NCBI GenBank assembly: GCA_016801845.1
Contig: CM028918.1
Coordinates: 20,696,001 to 20,760,000, forward strand
Direction: 5' to 3'
Origin: Polydactylus sextarius
Taxonomy: Eukaryota; Chordata; Actinopteri; Polynemidae
Length of the DNA: 64,000 bases
Below are positions 1-12,931 of this stretch, piece after piece; positions within the stretch are counted from its first letter, which is position 1; each line of letters starts with the position of its first letter. The notes under the pieces are model-generated. The model ran no database searches and was not told the origin of the DNA. It saw nothing but the letters and a program-made list of their open reading frames with translations. A program made the position numbers and the translations under genes.

Positions 1-171
1 CTTCCAGGTCAAAGTCCAGGAAGGAAAGCTGGATGATGAAGCCTGCAGGGGCCTGCATGACCCACTTACAGACTTGTGAATTGGGGTATTTCAGGGGGTA
101 GCAGGGCGACGTGATCTCCCCCTGGGCCGTCGTCAGCACCAGGTTACAGTTTGTGGAGGTGCAGGTCCGTG
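1..171 (-). CDS. adgrg6: adgrg6 (gpr126) exon, N-terminal CUB domain, partial at window edge
   Basis: On the minus strand the segment follows a splice acceptor (CACCTCCAG just before the exon) and stays open to the window edge. It translates to ARTCTSTNCNLVLTTAQGEI, then TSPCYPLKYPNSQVCKWVMQ, then APAGFIIQLSFLDFDLE (the first Ala is completed from the previous exon). This is the start of a CUB domain, with the spaced cysteines and SPCYPxxYPNSQ pattern seen in ADGRG6. Zebrafish Gpr126 has closely similar TSCNVVLT and TSPCYPNDYPPSQ stretches. ADGRG6 is an adhesion G-protein-coupled receptor needed for Schwann-cell myelination and inner-ear development, and the CUB domain is extracellular. The exon begins with the last two bases of a codon, so the upstream exon must end one base into a codon. 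Its same-strand position downstream of vta1 matches human gene order. The exon may continue past position 1. Confidence 0.88.
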
Positions 172-1291
172 CTGGAGGTGATGGTAGGATGATACATTCA
201 TGAACTTTGAGAAATTCATAATCTCCACTGAGTTTGTGTTAAAGTAGGATAATATCACTCAAGACGACAAGATGCAAGTAGATAACGAGGACATAAGGGA
301 GCAGGTCACAAGAGGACAAGAGGATAGGACCATTATAAAGGACAGGAGACAAGACAAGGGGCAACAAACAAAGTCAGGAGGCTAGTAGACAGGATTCAAG
401 GACAAACAGCAGTAAAAGGCATCCTTGTCAAGTACTCCCACTCAAGCACTTAAGAAGGTAAGAAGATCAAGTTTTCAAGAATCTCACAAGGACAAAACCA
501 TTTTAAGGGGACAAAAGGACAAGATCATAATAGAAGAACAGATTAGAATTTACACTTAAGTGTCTGTGCTCCAGGAATCAGGAGAAGACAAGACGGGACA
601 AAATGAGTCGTGCAGTTAGCAAAAGATTCAACAGCCCAAAGAATCAATCAATCGATCAAATCAATCAGTGAGTCAAATGAGTGCAGACTGATTGAATTAG
701 ACAGGAGTGTACTGAGAATGTTCAATTCCAGCATTACATCAAGTTCCACCACACACTTAAAAAGAACCAACCACAGCAGAGCAGAGAAACCACACATGCA
801 AAACAATCAAACATATTAGATTTAGAAAAAGATTTTTGATTTTAGTTTTGTGTTTTCAAGGAAAAAGCAAGCAGTCAGATCTCATAATGTATATTTATAA
901 CTGAACAAGTTCTGTTAAATATAAGCTTTGTAAAATACGTGGGAAAATGTCAGAAAGTGGAGGAGGAAGTCCTGTACTTCCTTCAGATACTCTTGTGGGT
1001 TCATAGGTGTTTGTGTTTAGCATTCTCTCCCTGTAACAAACCTTGAGTCTATGTGGGTAAAAGGAAAACTCCATCAACAATCAAGAGTTTAAAAAATCTT
1101 TGTCTACACACTGTCACTGTCACACAACTGGTATGTCAGAGATAATAACCAAATGCTGATGACTGATTCATTTATGACTTCTCCCGAAATGTTGAACATG
1201 TTCGTTTCATTATTCAACAGCTGGAAAGACGAGCTGTCCCTCACAGAAAATAATAACAGACAAGCTGAAATGGAAAGTGGAAAGAATGGTT

Positions 1292-1294
<3 letters not shown>

Positions 1295-1347
<53 letters not shown>
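1295..1347. repeat. (CT)n microsatellite
   Basis: An uninterrupted CT dinucleotide run of about 53 bp. It creates artificial Ser-Leu and Arg-Glu open frames on the two strands. Confidence 0.97.
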
Positions 1348-1349
<2 letters not shown>

Positions 1350-1435
1350 GGTAACAATGGCCTCTGTTGATCACAGGCTTGGGCCTTCACCACAGCCAAA
1401 ACCACAGCCAACGCAACTAGAAACGTCAGAAACAC

Positions 1436-1437
<2 letters not shown>

Positions 1438-1471
<34 letters not shown>
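1438..1471. repeat. (GT)n microsatellite
   Basis: A GT run of about 34 bp, 90 bp downstream of the CT microsatellite. The open frame spanning both is low complexity and is not called as a gene. Confidence 0.96.
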
Positions 1472-1474
<3 letters not shown>

Positions 1475-1744
1475 AACCCTTACTCATTCCAAGACAAGCT
1501 GACTGGTGTCACATTTGTCAGCAGCATGTTGCTTCACATTACACACATTACAGTCCTGCAGCCCAGGACAGCCTCATTCAGGGGTGTGTGAGGGGTGTAT
1601 GAGACGAACGAAGGAGAAATTGAAATTCTAACTGCTTCCAGTAAAGCACACAGTTTCCACCATCACAAGGTAAAGCACTTGTCCATGATATTTATTTACT
1701 GTACTGATTCATAGCCAGTTGGTTTGTGACTCTTGAGGTAGGCT

Positions 1745-2040
1745 AAAGCTGGGCGGTATACCAGTTCCTGGTGAAAACTGATTTTTATTATACTGCAAAT
1801 CTGGTTTAAATGGCCTAAACAATTTTCAGAATGGAAACTGTTTCAGGGGGATATTTATCACTGCTGCACCACTATACACACATGCAAGAGAGCTCTTGTG
1901 TTAGTGGAAAGTATTGAGGTGAAAATGGACAGAGAAAGCTCTCAAACTGAAACTGCAGCAGAAGCTGAAGTTCAATATGATGACAGAAAAACTTTTCCTG
2001 AAAAATTATCACGCTAAAGCTGTCAGTTGACATGTGTAAG
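1745..2040 (+). mobile_element. hAT-like DNA transposon, 5' terminal fragment
   Basis: The left end reads AAAGCTGGGCGGTATACC, close to the recurrent end of a fish hAT family that begins AGGGCTGGGCGGTATACCG. The following bases GGTGAAAACTGATTTTTATT fit the subterminal region. No intact transposase or matching right end is visible, so this is a truncated or decayed copy. The family call rests on recognition of the terminus only. Confidence 0.45.
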
Positions 2041-2681
2041 TTGTACTACCACCTAGGGTTGCTAACCATCACTAACCACTAAGCCCACTATAGCGTCCTG
2101 GCTCTATCTCTCCTATCCCCCACCGCTGTAGCTCCAGAGCTCCATTCTACAGATCTACCTGGCTCTAGTAGCCAACTATGGAGTACCATGGCTGGGATGT
2201 CTGTCTCTTCTGTCCCCCGCCAACTATAGCACATTATAGCTTTACTTTGAGTGGTCAAGGTTCTCAGAGAGGCATCAAGGAGTTTGTAGTGGAGTTCTGG
2301 GAGATGTGAGGGTCCTATAAGGTGGTTAAACACCTGTGGGAGATGTTGCAGTGATGTGTTAAGCTCATGAACCATCAGCTCTGATACACCAAAAGTATTT
2401 TCATTTAATGGATCCCTGCTTTTCTGTCAAGCAACATCATTCAACCACATCACAATGTTTCTATCCCTTCTGACAGGGTAAAATATCTGCTGCCATGGAA
2501 CCAAGGCCTTTCACTACCGGGCATGAAGTCACAGTATACAATCAGTGATCAATAAGCACTTTGATCATACAGTTATGTTGCAGTGATACTTCTGTGATTA
2601 ACAACATGAGGCTCAGTGTTGACAACTAATAACACACATTCTTATACAATAGATATACTCCCATTACTTTTGACAGTGTTA

Positions 2682-2683
<2 letters not shown>

Positions 2684-2731
<48 letters not shown>
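2684..2731. repeat. (GT)n-(GA)n compound microsatellite
   Basis: About 40 bp of GT followed directly by a short GA run. Confidence 0.95.
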
Positions 2732-2733
<2 letters not shown>

Positions 2734-3063
2734 AAGGGAGACTCACTTAAAGCTTCTGCTGCCTTTGAAGTCACTCAGCATGAAATTTGAACAAACGTTT
2801 GGATGCAAAATTGAAAGCACCAAACTTCTTTTTCCTCACTAATGGATAAACTAGAAGCAGTCACACGATTCACATACTGAGCTCTCTCTCTCTCCTCGAA
2901 CACACACACACACATACATACAAACAGACACACACAGATAAATACAATGAAACACAGGAGTGTTCCACTTCTCTCTCAGGGAGTGTTGACTTCTCCTAGT
3001 CTACTCTCCATCTCTCCTGATCCACTGATTTCTTTCAGTTTAGTAGAGTAAGAAGAGTAAGAA

Positions 3064-3067
<4 letters not shown>

Positions 3068-3102
<35 letters not shown>

Positions 3103-3130
3103 GTCTGTGTGTGTGTGTGTGTGTGCGTGT
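3068..3130. repeat. (CT)n-(GT)n compound microsatellite
   Basis: A CT run of about 30 bp passes through CTGT units into a GT run. Open frames on both strands here are microsatellite artefacts. Confidence 0.95.
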
Positions 3131-3722
3131 GCAGCCACACAATCCATCTCCCTAAAAAGCCTAAAAGCTGCCTCTCAGGTTTCTGGCAGCACAGCCTTGT
3201 GTTTGTCTTTATCCTCTCATCTCCAGTCCAGTTCTGGAAGCTGTGGACACTTTGACCCAGTAAATCAACATGAGCAGAGGCAAAGCGGTTCTTGATCATG
3301 ACATTGCATTAAACACTGTTCAAATGAAAATCAATGTAGAACAACCAGAGATGTTTATGGCTCTGTGACCATCTTCCTTGTTCAATCCTGTTGACTACAA
3401 AACCTATAATGCAACTGAACTGCCAATCCTCTGATCACAGGTTGGTCAGCTCACTGTTGCCAAAGCCGACTCAAGTGACACCACATTGAATAGTCCTGTT
3501 GATATGGCTCCTGTGGACTCTGTGGGTGAACTCTACCCTCAAAGCAACACCAACATCCTGAACTGGATTGCACTCTTTTACCTACTGTTAAACATCACCC
3601 GGCGCTACAGCCATTCAGATCCACTGTTGTCCAGAAACACAGTGGACTAACAAGGTGAGAGACAGCCTTGGCTGTGATTGATAAACTCATTGTGACATTT
3701 ATAATATGATAGCTTCTACTGT

Positions 3723-3723
<1 letters not shown>

Positions 3724-3759
<36 letters not shown>
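3724..3759. repeat. (CA)n microsatellite
   Basis: A continuous CA run of about 36 bp. Confidence 0.95.
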
Positions 3760-3760
<1 letters not shown>

Positions 3761-5482
3761 TGTTATCATCTCTCTGCTCTGCTTTATAACTGATGACATT
3801 TCTCAGAGCAACTGATAAAAACACCTCACCTCAAACACAGGTGACAGGTTAGCAGATGTGTGTGTGCATGCGTGTGTGTGTTTTAACAGCATAGAGAGGA
3901 AGTGCACTGATGCAAATACGGTCAGGCTGATAACCACATGTGGGAAGTAACAGAGAGGCAAGTCTCACAGTCAGAGTTGAGATTAGAGTCAGAATGACAC
4001 TGACTGACTGAACTCAGTGTCACAGTTGTCACTGGTGGTAACATATATGTTTTTGCTGAGTCAAATTCACCTTAATAGGAACACACAAACACATAATGCC
4101 TCCACACCAACTGTCAGCCTCATCACAGTTAGTGGGAACGGCCAATGTGAGGACAAATGATTAAACTATTTGTGTTTCAGCCTTCAATTCTCTGTCAGTC
4201 ACTGCAATCAGAGTAACACATACACACACACCTGCAGCAGAAAATGACACACTGTTCCTATCCTCTCGCTCTCTCATGCCCATTCTGTCCCTTATTAGTC
4301 ACCAATGGAGCACCAAAGTACCCTTTTCATCTTCATTATCATTGTCATCATCATCATCAAGCAAAGAGGAAGTTATAAAGTTTTATGTCGACTGACAAGC
4401 AGCAGTTAAGATGCCACTGCTGAAATAATAGCTTGCATAGTGAGTTTGTTTTATTACACCACTGAAACAAACTGAGTTGGAGGAGAGGAGACAAGGAGAG
4501 GAGAGAGGATGTAACTGTAAGTGGAGAACTCTCCATCTTCTGTGGCGGTGAGTGTGTGGCTCAGAAACTGAGGCAGCCACGGATGTGAAGCTGGAAAAAA
4601 GCAGCTGCAACAATCAGCAGGAAAAGTCAAAGCTGCTCTGTCTCTGCGAAGCGCTGCGTACAGATTGATACTTTGATTTCATGCTAATCATTGGGTTTTC
4701 CAGATTGAAATGTCACAGGTGAAATCAGTGGAGAAACGTGAAAAGAAGCAGAATCACTTTGAAATATTTTGGCACAACGTTTGCACAAAAGCAATGGAAA
4801 GAAACCCAGCTGCAGCTTCCAGAAAAGAGCTTCTCCAAGTAAATAAAAATCTTTACGCAGTGAGCTGTACAGAAAAAAGACAGTTTGGCAACTCGTAGTG
4901 ATCCGTTTCAGCACCAACACGTTCTCAAAATAAATCTCAATGTCACACACGCCATCATCATGGTACCAGCTGGTGCTATGATGTACCTTTAATAAAACTT
5001 TGTTTCACCCACTGCTCTGCTTCTGCTTTGGATTCAAACTCAAAACCATCTGGTTTAGATCCTGGTCACGGATTAGAGGAACCACCGTTGATCACTCATC
5101 AAGCCTCCTCCACAACAACCTCACTCAGATTCAGCTTCATTTTCACCTCCATTCTGAGCAGCTGTGTCGACTCAGATCCTCCATCCACGATGACTGTACA
5201 CAAAGATGACGACAGATGAAGCTTCAAATGCTGCGAAACATGTCAGCTGACGGAAACTAAACTCAGACTAGCAGACGTGACAATCAGAGCTGGTGTGAGA
5301 GTTCACAGTGAAACACAGAACAGCTTCAGCACACAGCAACATCAGCAGTTAGCAGTTTGTGCTCCAATAAAACTACTGAGGTGATGACTCACCGAACACT
5401 AGGTCAGGTTTAGACTTAAGTCTCTCTCTGTTTATGTGTTTCCTTACCAAAGTTACCAGTGAAAAAAAAAACTGTTTTCTTA

Positions 5483-5632
5483 GTGTGTGTGTGTGCGTGC
5501 CTGTGTGTGTGTGTGTGTGCTTGGCTATTCAGTAAAAAACATGAGGTGAGATCAGGTTGGGCGCAGGCTACCAGGATGGCCTGCTGTTTTATAAGCTTGT
5601 GTGTACGTGTGTGTGTGTGTGTGTGTGTCTGT
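5483..5632. repeat. Two (GT)n microsatellites about 80 bp apart
   Basis: Interrupted GT runs at about 5,483-5,520 and 5,599-5,627 flank a short unique segment. The Cys-Val and Thr-His rich frames across them are artefacts. Confidence 0.92.
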
Positions 5633-5871
5633 GTCACACATTCATTTGCTTGAGCAAACTTCCTGGCACCTGAAAGAAACACTCCAGCGACACGAAGCTT
5701 TTTCATATGAAAAGCAGCACATCACTTTAATTATCAACATTTATTTTAATGTGTGAAAAACGTCAATAACCTCAAAGGCCGAGGCTAATGAGCTGTGCTG
5801 AGAGCGTGTGTGTGTGTGTGTGTGTGTGAGTTGAGCTCCCAATTACTGGTTTCACTTAGAGCTGACAGAGT

Positions 5872-6115
5872 GTGTGTAAATGGTAAATGGTAAATGGCCT
5901 GAACTTCTATAGCACTTTTCAAGTCATCTGTTGCTCACTCAAAGTGCTTTTCAGTACAGGTTTTGCCAATCACAGAGCAACTCTACATCCACATTGAACA
6001 CTGATGGAACAGCCACTGAGGACAACTTGCCAAAGGACACTTTGACTTGGAGGAGACCGGAATCGAACCACTGACCTTCTGATCAATGGCTGTGTCACCT
6101 TGAGCCACAGCACAA
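5872..6115 (-). mobile_element. tRNA-derived SINE with A-box and B-box
   Basis: Read on the minus strand, the head shows a pol III A-box-like motif (TGGCTCAAGGTG, near 6,095-6,106). About 30 bases later comes a perfect B-box (GGTTCGATTCC, 6,059-6,069), the spacing expected in a tRNA-like promoter. The body follows and the element ends in tandem TTTACCA-type units (5,877-5,898 on the plus strand, read as repeated GTAAATG). This fits a teleost tRNA-derived SINE. I do not assign a named family. Confidence 0.7.
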
Positions 6116-7446
6116 GAGTGTGTGTGAGTGTCTGTGTGTGTGTAGCTTTTATAATTATAGACTATAAATCTCTCATTGTGGCCAGAGAAAAATGTTTATG
6201 CAAACTGAACATTGCAGAATTGAATTCTGCGTTGTTGTTGACTATATTGACATGATAACGCTCTTCTGCTCTCACAAAGCTCCCTGCTCACTGCGTCACT
6301 GTAACCGCAGGCCTCCACGAGTGACCACTGTGAAGGTTGCTCAACTAACAATCATTTTCACAGATAATAAATTCTCTTCAGCTGGTGACCAGCTAATTGT
6401 TTGGTTTATAAACTGTCAAGAGGCTTGTTGCTTGTTGACGAGGCTAAATCAATGTGACAATGATGTGCGGGTTTTCTCTAATAAATATTATATCGATTCT
6501 CCACATTTGTTTAGTATGACACCAGGACTTTAAGAGGAAGGAAGAAACAATAAATGGACTGTTAATTAATCAAGATATAATCAACATTACAATGTGTCCA
6601 AGTGTTATATCAAAAACACAGCATTGCTTTTTTAATTTTAATAAATGTATCACTATATCTCATAATTAATCAAGCACTATTGTTGTTACAGAGACACCAT
6701 ACAAGTCATCTTCCTCATCATGAATGAAATGTTTTTCTAAAGCAAAATAAATGCAAAATTAGACTTGCTCTGATCCTGGTCCTGAATCAGACCTGAATCT
6801 GATCAGATCCCATATCATTTATTAATTAACTTAATACACAAGGTGGTTCTAGTAAAAGTGATCATTACACAGTTTAAACCTTTTTAAAAATTTGAGCAAT
6901 TCTAACATTTAAATTTGGATGGATGGACAGATGGTCACAGCATAGTGTTGGGCTTCAGGTACAGCAACATGAGGGGACTTTGCACCTTTTGCCACAGATT
7001 ATTGCACCTCTGCTTTTAAGAGAGGAGAAAATGACGGGTTTATGTAAAATTCATAACTAAAGGACTGAGCAATGGACCTCACTGTCAAGTGCTGGTTAAC
7101 AGAAAAGGGACTGAAACATTTGTGCCATTTCACAGACAAAAAGATAAGATGTTTTGTACTTTCATATATCTTTTAAACTTCAAAAAGGACACAGAAGAAG
7201 AAAGGACTTGCTCATCTAGTCCAACCGTGTTTGGCCAACTATATTCTACAATGATGTAATGGCCTTGTGTTTTTGGAAAGCTGTGTATCTACTTAGCTGT
7301 ACTTCTACAGTTACACTGAGAGATTGAAGCTGAAAAAATAACAACTAATCTCCTTCTCTGATTGTACATTTTGTCCATCATCCACTTATTCAGTGGGACA
7401 GATGGTAAAATAAGAGAAGTGAGTGATGAAACTTTGGGATGAGCCA

Positions 7447-7480
<34 letters not shown>
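7447..7480. repeat. (CTG)11 trinucleotide repeat
   Basis: Eleven uninterrupted CTG units on the plus strand, read as CAG on the strand of adgrg6 transcription. It lies inside the inferred adgrg6 intron, so the poly-Gln and poly-Ala frames across it are not taken as coding. Confidence 0.95.
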
Positions 7481-8036
7481 AGTCCATAGACACTGAAAAG
7501 ATTCATTTCTTGCAGCATTTTCCCAACTATCCTGCACTAGAAACTCTGACATTTGAGACACGTCTCAGTCAGAGTCAGCACCAAACTACAACGCAAACTA
7601 GTTTTCATTCACAGCTTTGATAGGGATGCAGAAAAATAAAAGGCTTTTGTTTTCCTGCTGAAGTGGCAAACAAAAGGTAGCCTGGGCTGCAGTTCTAGCA
7701 GTGTAGCTTTTTTAAAATCAATCAACCTTTATTTGCATAGCATTTTTCACACAAAATATATAGCACAACTTGCTTCACACGAGCAATAAATAAACAGCAA
7801 CGATAGAACAAAACAGCCCTAAATGGTGTCTATGTTTGCATAGTGACAATAAATTTGTTTACAGTGAGTGTCCAAACCGAAGATGACATTACCTTGACTG
7901 ATCCAAACTGGGACACAGTACAGGTTTAGGTTCACATCTGATTTGTAGTAAGTGAAAAAAAAAAATGTGCCGATGGAACTAGTGAAAATTGACTTGTTAG
8001 GATTTCTTAAAATAAGATTTCTGCAATCAAAAATCC

Positions 8037-8246
8037 TTAAAAAAAAAAAAAAAAAAAAAAATCACTTAAAATTAAAGGATTAAAAAATCACCAGTGGGTA
8101 TTTTTTTCCACTTACTGTTGAGAAACTGTCAGTCATCAGCCATTATAGCCACATGTTCAGGTTTAGCAATTTCATGGGATTTCATGGGATTGTGAGAAAA
8201 CTATTATTATTATCATAATAATAATAATAATTATTATTATTATGAT
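8037..8246. repeat. Poly(A) run and AT trinucleotide palindrome
   Basis: An A run of more than 20 bases lies near 8,039-8,061. At 8,212-8,246 an (AAT)n tract is followed directly by an (ATT)n tract, centred on 8,230/8,231. This forms a near-perfect AT-only palindrome that could extrude as a cruciform. A direct 10-base duplication (TTTCATGGGA) lies just upstream. Confidence 0.85.
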
Positions 8247-10654
8247 GTACATGTAACAAAGGTGTTCACATGACATTGAAATCAAGAATTCTGACATCAC
8301 AGTTCAAGGAAAGAAGGATTTTTGAAATGCCTTTTTGACTTTTTGTATATTGTTTTTGCTCTATATTACATCTGATACCAGGCGACTATCAGTTCACTAC
8401 TGGCATTTCACTGTGACTCAAGAGGCTTAGTGATACTTCAGCTGATATTCTTCACCAACGTGAAGATGCTAAAAATACTCTTCTTCTGCTTCTCTCTGCC
8501 TTTTTCAGACACTAATCCTGTAGATTAGTTGGCTTTCATCAACCTGCCCTTCTCTGTTTTCACCTCTCCGTCCTTTCGAGCGTTTCTCTCACATTCTTTT
8601 ACTCACATTCCTCTTTCCTCCCTCATTCATTCCTCTTTCTCCTTCAGCTCTTTGTTGTTATCTCTGCAGAGCTTTTTTTTTCCTGATCCCTTTCCTTTGC
8701 TTTCCTTCTCTCTTTGCTCAGCCAAACGCAGCCTAATCCACATACTGTGCACACGCGTTTTTTTCAACCAAATGAAAATGTAAGAATGTCTTTGTGGTCG
8801 ATGTCTGTGTGCAGCACAAAGAACTCAGACCCATGCTTTGTGGAAATTAAACTTTTAGGAGCTGTTATAGGATCTCCGAAATGCCAACAAGACAACCTCA
8901 AAGGCTCTTTAAAGACAGTCTTAACAAACAACCTAAAATGGTTTCTTCAAGGAGCTCTTAAGGAATATTCTCTCCTGCTTAGTGAGTGAGCCCAAACACA
9001 GCTTTAATGCTCCATGATGCTTAAATGCTCCACTAACGGCAGGTTACACCACAATTTCACTATTTTTAGGCAGTCAAAAACAGCTTGACAAGCATATTTT
9101 CATATCTTGGTTATAGCTAGTCACTAATCAAACACCCCAGGTTTACGAATGTCCAATTTACAATAAGGGCAGTAAACTGCAAGATAGGTGCAAGCAATAT
9201 CAGACCCCTTATCGGGCAGCAGATGAGGTGCACACATTCTTGACCTTTTTGATAAAGGCCTTCACTTTGCCACTCACTGTTGGTCACATTACTTTCTTAA
9301 TTCAAATGTCTGTTTAAGGTTTGATTCAACAGATATGTTCTGTCTCCGTCTGTAACAGTGAAAGAAGATGACCAACGTAGCATCTGGGGCAGCTTCCCTG
9401 TAAAAACACTAGCAAATTACTAGCATGACCATTGATGGTAAAACAAAGAATCTTAACGAGTTTAAGTAAGTTCTGCAAAAATGCATGACACAGCAACAAT
9501 CTCAAAAGACTGTGCAGTCTAATCACAGTGTTGGAGGAAAGACAGGAAAAAGTCACATATAATTATTCATTGCTTTGAGAACTCTGAATCAGGGAAGAGA
9601 CTTCTTTGGTCAAATGTGTGCACTATGAGAGTCTGTGTTTTTTCTGGCTGGGCTTAATAGCACCTGTATCTGTGTCCTTCGTGTGTCCTGTTGTGCCTTG
9701 TATGACTCGTGTTCCTGTTTTGATATGATGGCCGCTCATGTACAAAACCTGCTCTGCATATCATTATGTTGCACCTGAACACAACACAGTGGCATTTAAA
9801 TGAGCACAGATTACTGCAGCAATTAGAGGTTGAAACACAGTGACATGCAACGTGTTATTGGATGTCCCACAGGGAGAAACTTAGCAGGTGAATGCTGACT
9901 CACTCTCCCAGGTGTTTGTACTCCTCCCTCTCCTCATCCTCTTGTCTTTCGCTACGAGATAATTAAGAGTGGCATCCAAAGGGGAGGGGAGGAGAGGAAT
10001 GATCAAGGGAGAGAAGAAGAGATGTGAGGGGGTGAGTTGGCAGCAGAGGAAACTTTGACACAAAGTGATAGAAAGGCCTGCACTGTGTGATGTTGGGCTG
10101 TCTCACCTATTGACTGTTGTAAATTAAACACGGTGTCACCAAGAATTAATTACAGTAAGGTAAAATATTCTTTGAAACTGGTAGCATGTGGTTTGAGACA
10201 GGGAGATCTCAAAGTAAAAAAAAAGTCAGGATAATTCACTTCTAACTTCATTATTGTGGTTCTGTTGCACATCGACTGTGTCAGTGTTTCATCCGGAAAA
10301 AAAGACTAGCAACAATGTAGCCATGAATGTTGACGCTTCAAATATGGATGTTGATTCAAAGAAGCTACAAAGTCTGAAACACATCTCAAGTGACGATGCC
10401 CCCTGTCCTTTCCTAAACACTTCTACTTGACCTTAATGGAAACACGATGGGGTCAAGGACCAAGGTGAGTGAGACTTCATAAGAACTTCACAAGGATCAA
10501 ATAAACATGGGTCGACATTGACATCCTGTTGCCATGAGATCCTCTTCTCAAGGTGGACCACGTCTTCTCATGACTGCCCTTTAAGATGATTCTGGGTCAT
10601 TCAACTATGCGACAATTCTTCCAAAGAAAATGGGAAGAATCAAGCCTGAGTGTT

Positions 10655-10672
10655 TTTTTTTTTTTTTTTTTT
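10655..10672. repeat. Poly(T) tract
   Basis: A homopolymer of about 18 T. It may be the tail of an antisense retroelement, but no element body is recognisable. Confidence 0.85.
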
Positions 10673-10872
10673 GCCAAATATGAAGATATTCCCTTCAGGT
10701 GCTGAAAGAGACTGCTCACAAGAATGGGATGTCCATGAATGAATAGATGGACAACATGAAAACGTAATGAGACTGGTCCTAAATTAAGACACAGAAAGAG
10801 TGACGAAAAGAAAAAGGACATAAAAAGAAAACTAAAACAAGAAATGTAAAGACTTGAATGGAGAATGAGAGA

Positions 10873-10923
10873 TGGCTGGTCCCCCTTCCCACTATCGGGA
10901 AGGGGGGGGGGGGGGACCAGCCA
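10873..10923. repeat. Inverted repeat containing a 14-G homopolymer
   Basis: TGGCTGGTCCCCCTTCCC is followed by six bases, then GGGAA, a run of 14 G, and ACCAGCCA. The outer 8-base arms (10,873-10,880 and 10,916-10,923) and the inner CCCTTCCC/GGGAAGGG segments pair. The right arm carries about nine surplus G residues. It could form a hairpin or a G-rich structure. Confidence 0.85.
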
Positions 10924-11379
10924 ACCGGACGATAAAATCTGGACTGTCCTCACCACACGCCCATGCAACATTATGAAATATGTATGGACAGACTGTCCCC
11001 TGTCCTCTGTTCCTTCAGTAGGTCTCTCACCCTCTCTCTCTCTCTGTCTGTCTCTCAGGAGAAATGACTTTAAGGAGGAGGAGGATGGGAGAGTTTTGAC
11101 TGCCTTATGAATCAAATGTCACACCAAATGTGGCACCACAGATGGGATTTTAATCAACGGCGTTGACAACAGTTTTGCAATATTTGTGTGTGTGTGTGTG
11201 TTATATAGCTCTGATCACCTTCAGCCTCTAAAGCCTTGACTAATTTAATCTGCTTCATTGGTGTAGAAGAAAAAAGTCCTCAGAGACGAGGACAAGTTGA
11301 TAAATGCTCAGTTAATCTGTAGAATCTGTGGGTCTGCAATATTCTGTCTGTTAAAGTCATACTACAGTCAGTGGACATG

Positions 11380-11400
11380 TGTTTTTTTTTTTTTTTTTTT
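11380..11400. repeat. Poly(T) tract
   Basis: A homopolymer of roughly 20 T bases, with no recognisable element attached. Confidence 0.85.
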
Positions 11401-12931
11401 ACACTGATTGCTTCAAAACCACATGTGGAAAAATTTGACTTGAATTCCTCTGTGGTCCAAAATGCAATCAAGCATAATTAAGATTATTTTTAAAAGGTTG
11501 ATAAGAATTGATAAGTTATTGCTCCCAGGAGTTGATAGCATGTATTATCTGACAGCAAACAAAATTTACAACTGATGAAAATATTTACCACAAGAATGTC
11601 ATTGTTCTGAGGTTGGAAAAGCCTCCAAAACACATACCCCACAACAATGATGAACTATACTGACAGCAGTTCATCTTCAAACACATCAGCCTTCCTTCCA
11701 GCAGCAAACCTTAAAGTTCCTGGAACTACAGTTGCTGACTCGTCTGATCAGATTGCCTCCTGGACGTCCAACTGGTAGGGACACCTGGATTACCTTCTTA
11801 ATGCTGTCGTCACATCATGACCCCATATTGAAGGATTCTGCTAGGTCAAACTTCTTTAGTGTTTCTGAATATTTATTATCCATAAAAACAAGTCGCTACG
11901 AGGACTGAGTCAAGTCCAGTGGATATGCATTCTGACCCTCAGCTTTGGTTCTGAGCTTTGGATAGAGATTGGAAGAGTAAGACAGTACATACAAGGATCT
12001 GGAATGATTTTTCTCTGCAAGGTGTTTGGGCTCAGTGTGAGTAATTGAGTGAAGAGCTCAGAGTAGAATTGCTGCTCCTTCACAATGAAAGGAGATGAGG
12101 TAGTTCGTGGACATGAAAATAATGTAAAATCCTGATTTCATATCATTTATTGACTTGCCAGCATCTTCACAGTGATGAGTAGCATCAGCAACATTCTGTG
12201 CAGTACATGCATCTGCACAGTGTCATTCACCGCACACCACGTCGACTATATGGTTGAAGACCTCACTGTCAGACACACAAGAAAGTACAACTTTGATTTT
12301 CAAGTCAAATGAAAATGTTCTGCAGCTGAGTGGTCACATTCACCACCACTTCTAGAGAGTTCACAACGCAGAGTTTGATGTTCACACACCAGTGACTTTC
12401 AGTGGAGTTGCAGTGTGTTACTCTGTGGGCACATGCTGTGGTCTGACTGTATATCAAAGTGTCAGCATGGACAAATACAATCACTGCAGATGTCAGGGTG
12501 GAAAAGAGCTCGGGCCACAGTCAAACCCAGTGTCCCTCTCCTCTCCCTCCTTCTCTCTCTCTCTCTCTCGTTTAACAGTTTCCTGATCTTGTAACATTCA
12601 AACCTTCAGTTTATCTGCTGGTCAGCAACACACACACAACTATGAGCATGCTCTGCTTCTGGAGGCAAGAACATGACCTGTGTGTGTGTGTGTTTTGTGG
12701 TTTAGTACTGCTGGGAACTTTATGAGTGTGTGTGAACTGCTCGGTTTGGCTCAAGGCCACTGGTAGGGTATGGAAAATACATTAAACTCTCTTTCTCGGA
12801 GTTCTGAATTTTTTTTTTTTTTTTTTATGAACGTTTTGGCAAAAACCTGAAAATACCACCGGCCAAGAACCAAGAATGTCTCTCTGCCTTCTGTCTTGTT
12901 CCTCCATCACCATTTTCAAGACAAAACACAA

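Noticed and set aside
7423..7620. Poly-Ala/poly-Gln frames across the CTG repeat
   Set aside because: They arise from the trinucleotide repeat alone, and the flanking residues match no known protein.
10597..11115. 172-codon minus-strand open frame
   Set aside because: It spans a T homopolymer, the G-run hairpin and CT repeats, and its composition is that of low-complexity DNA.
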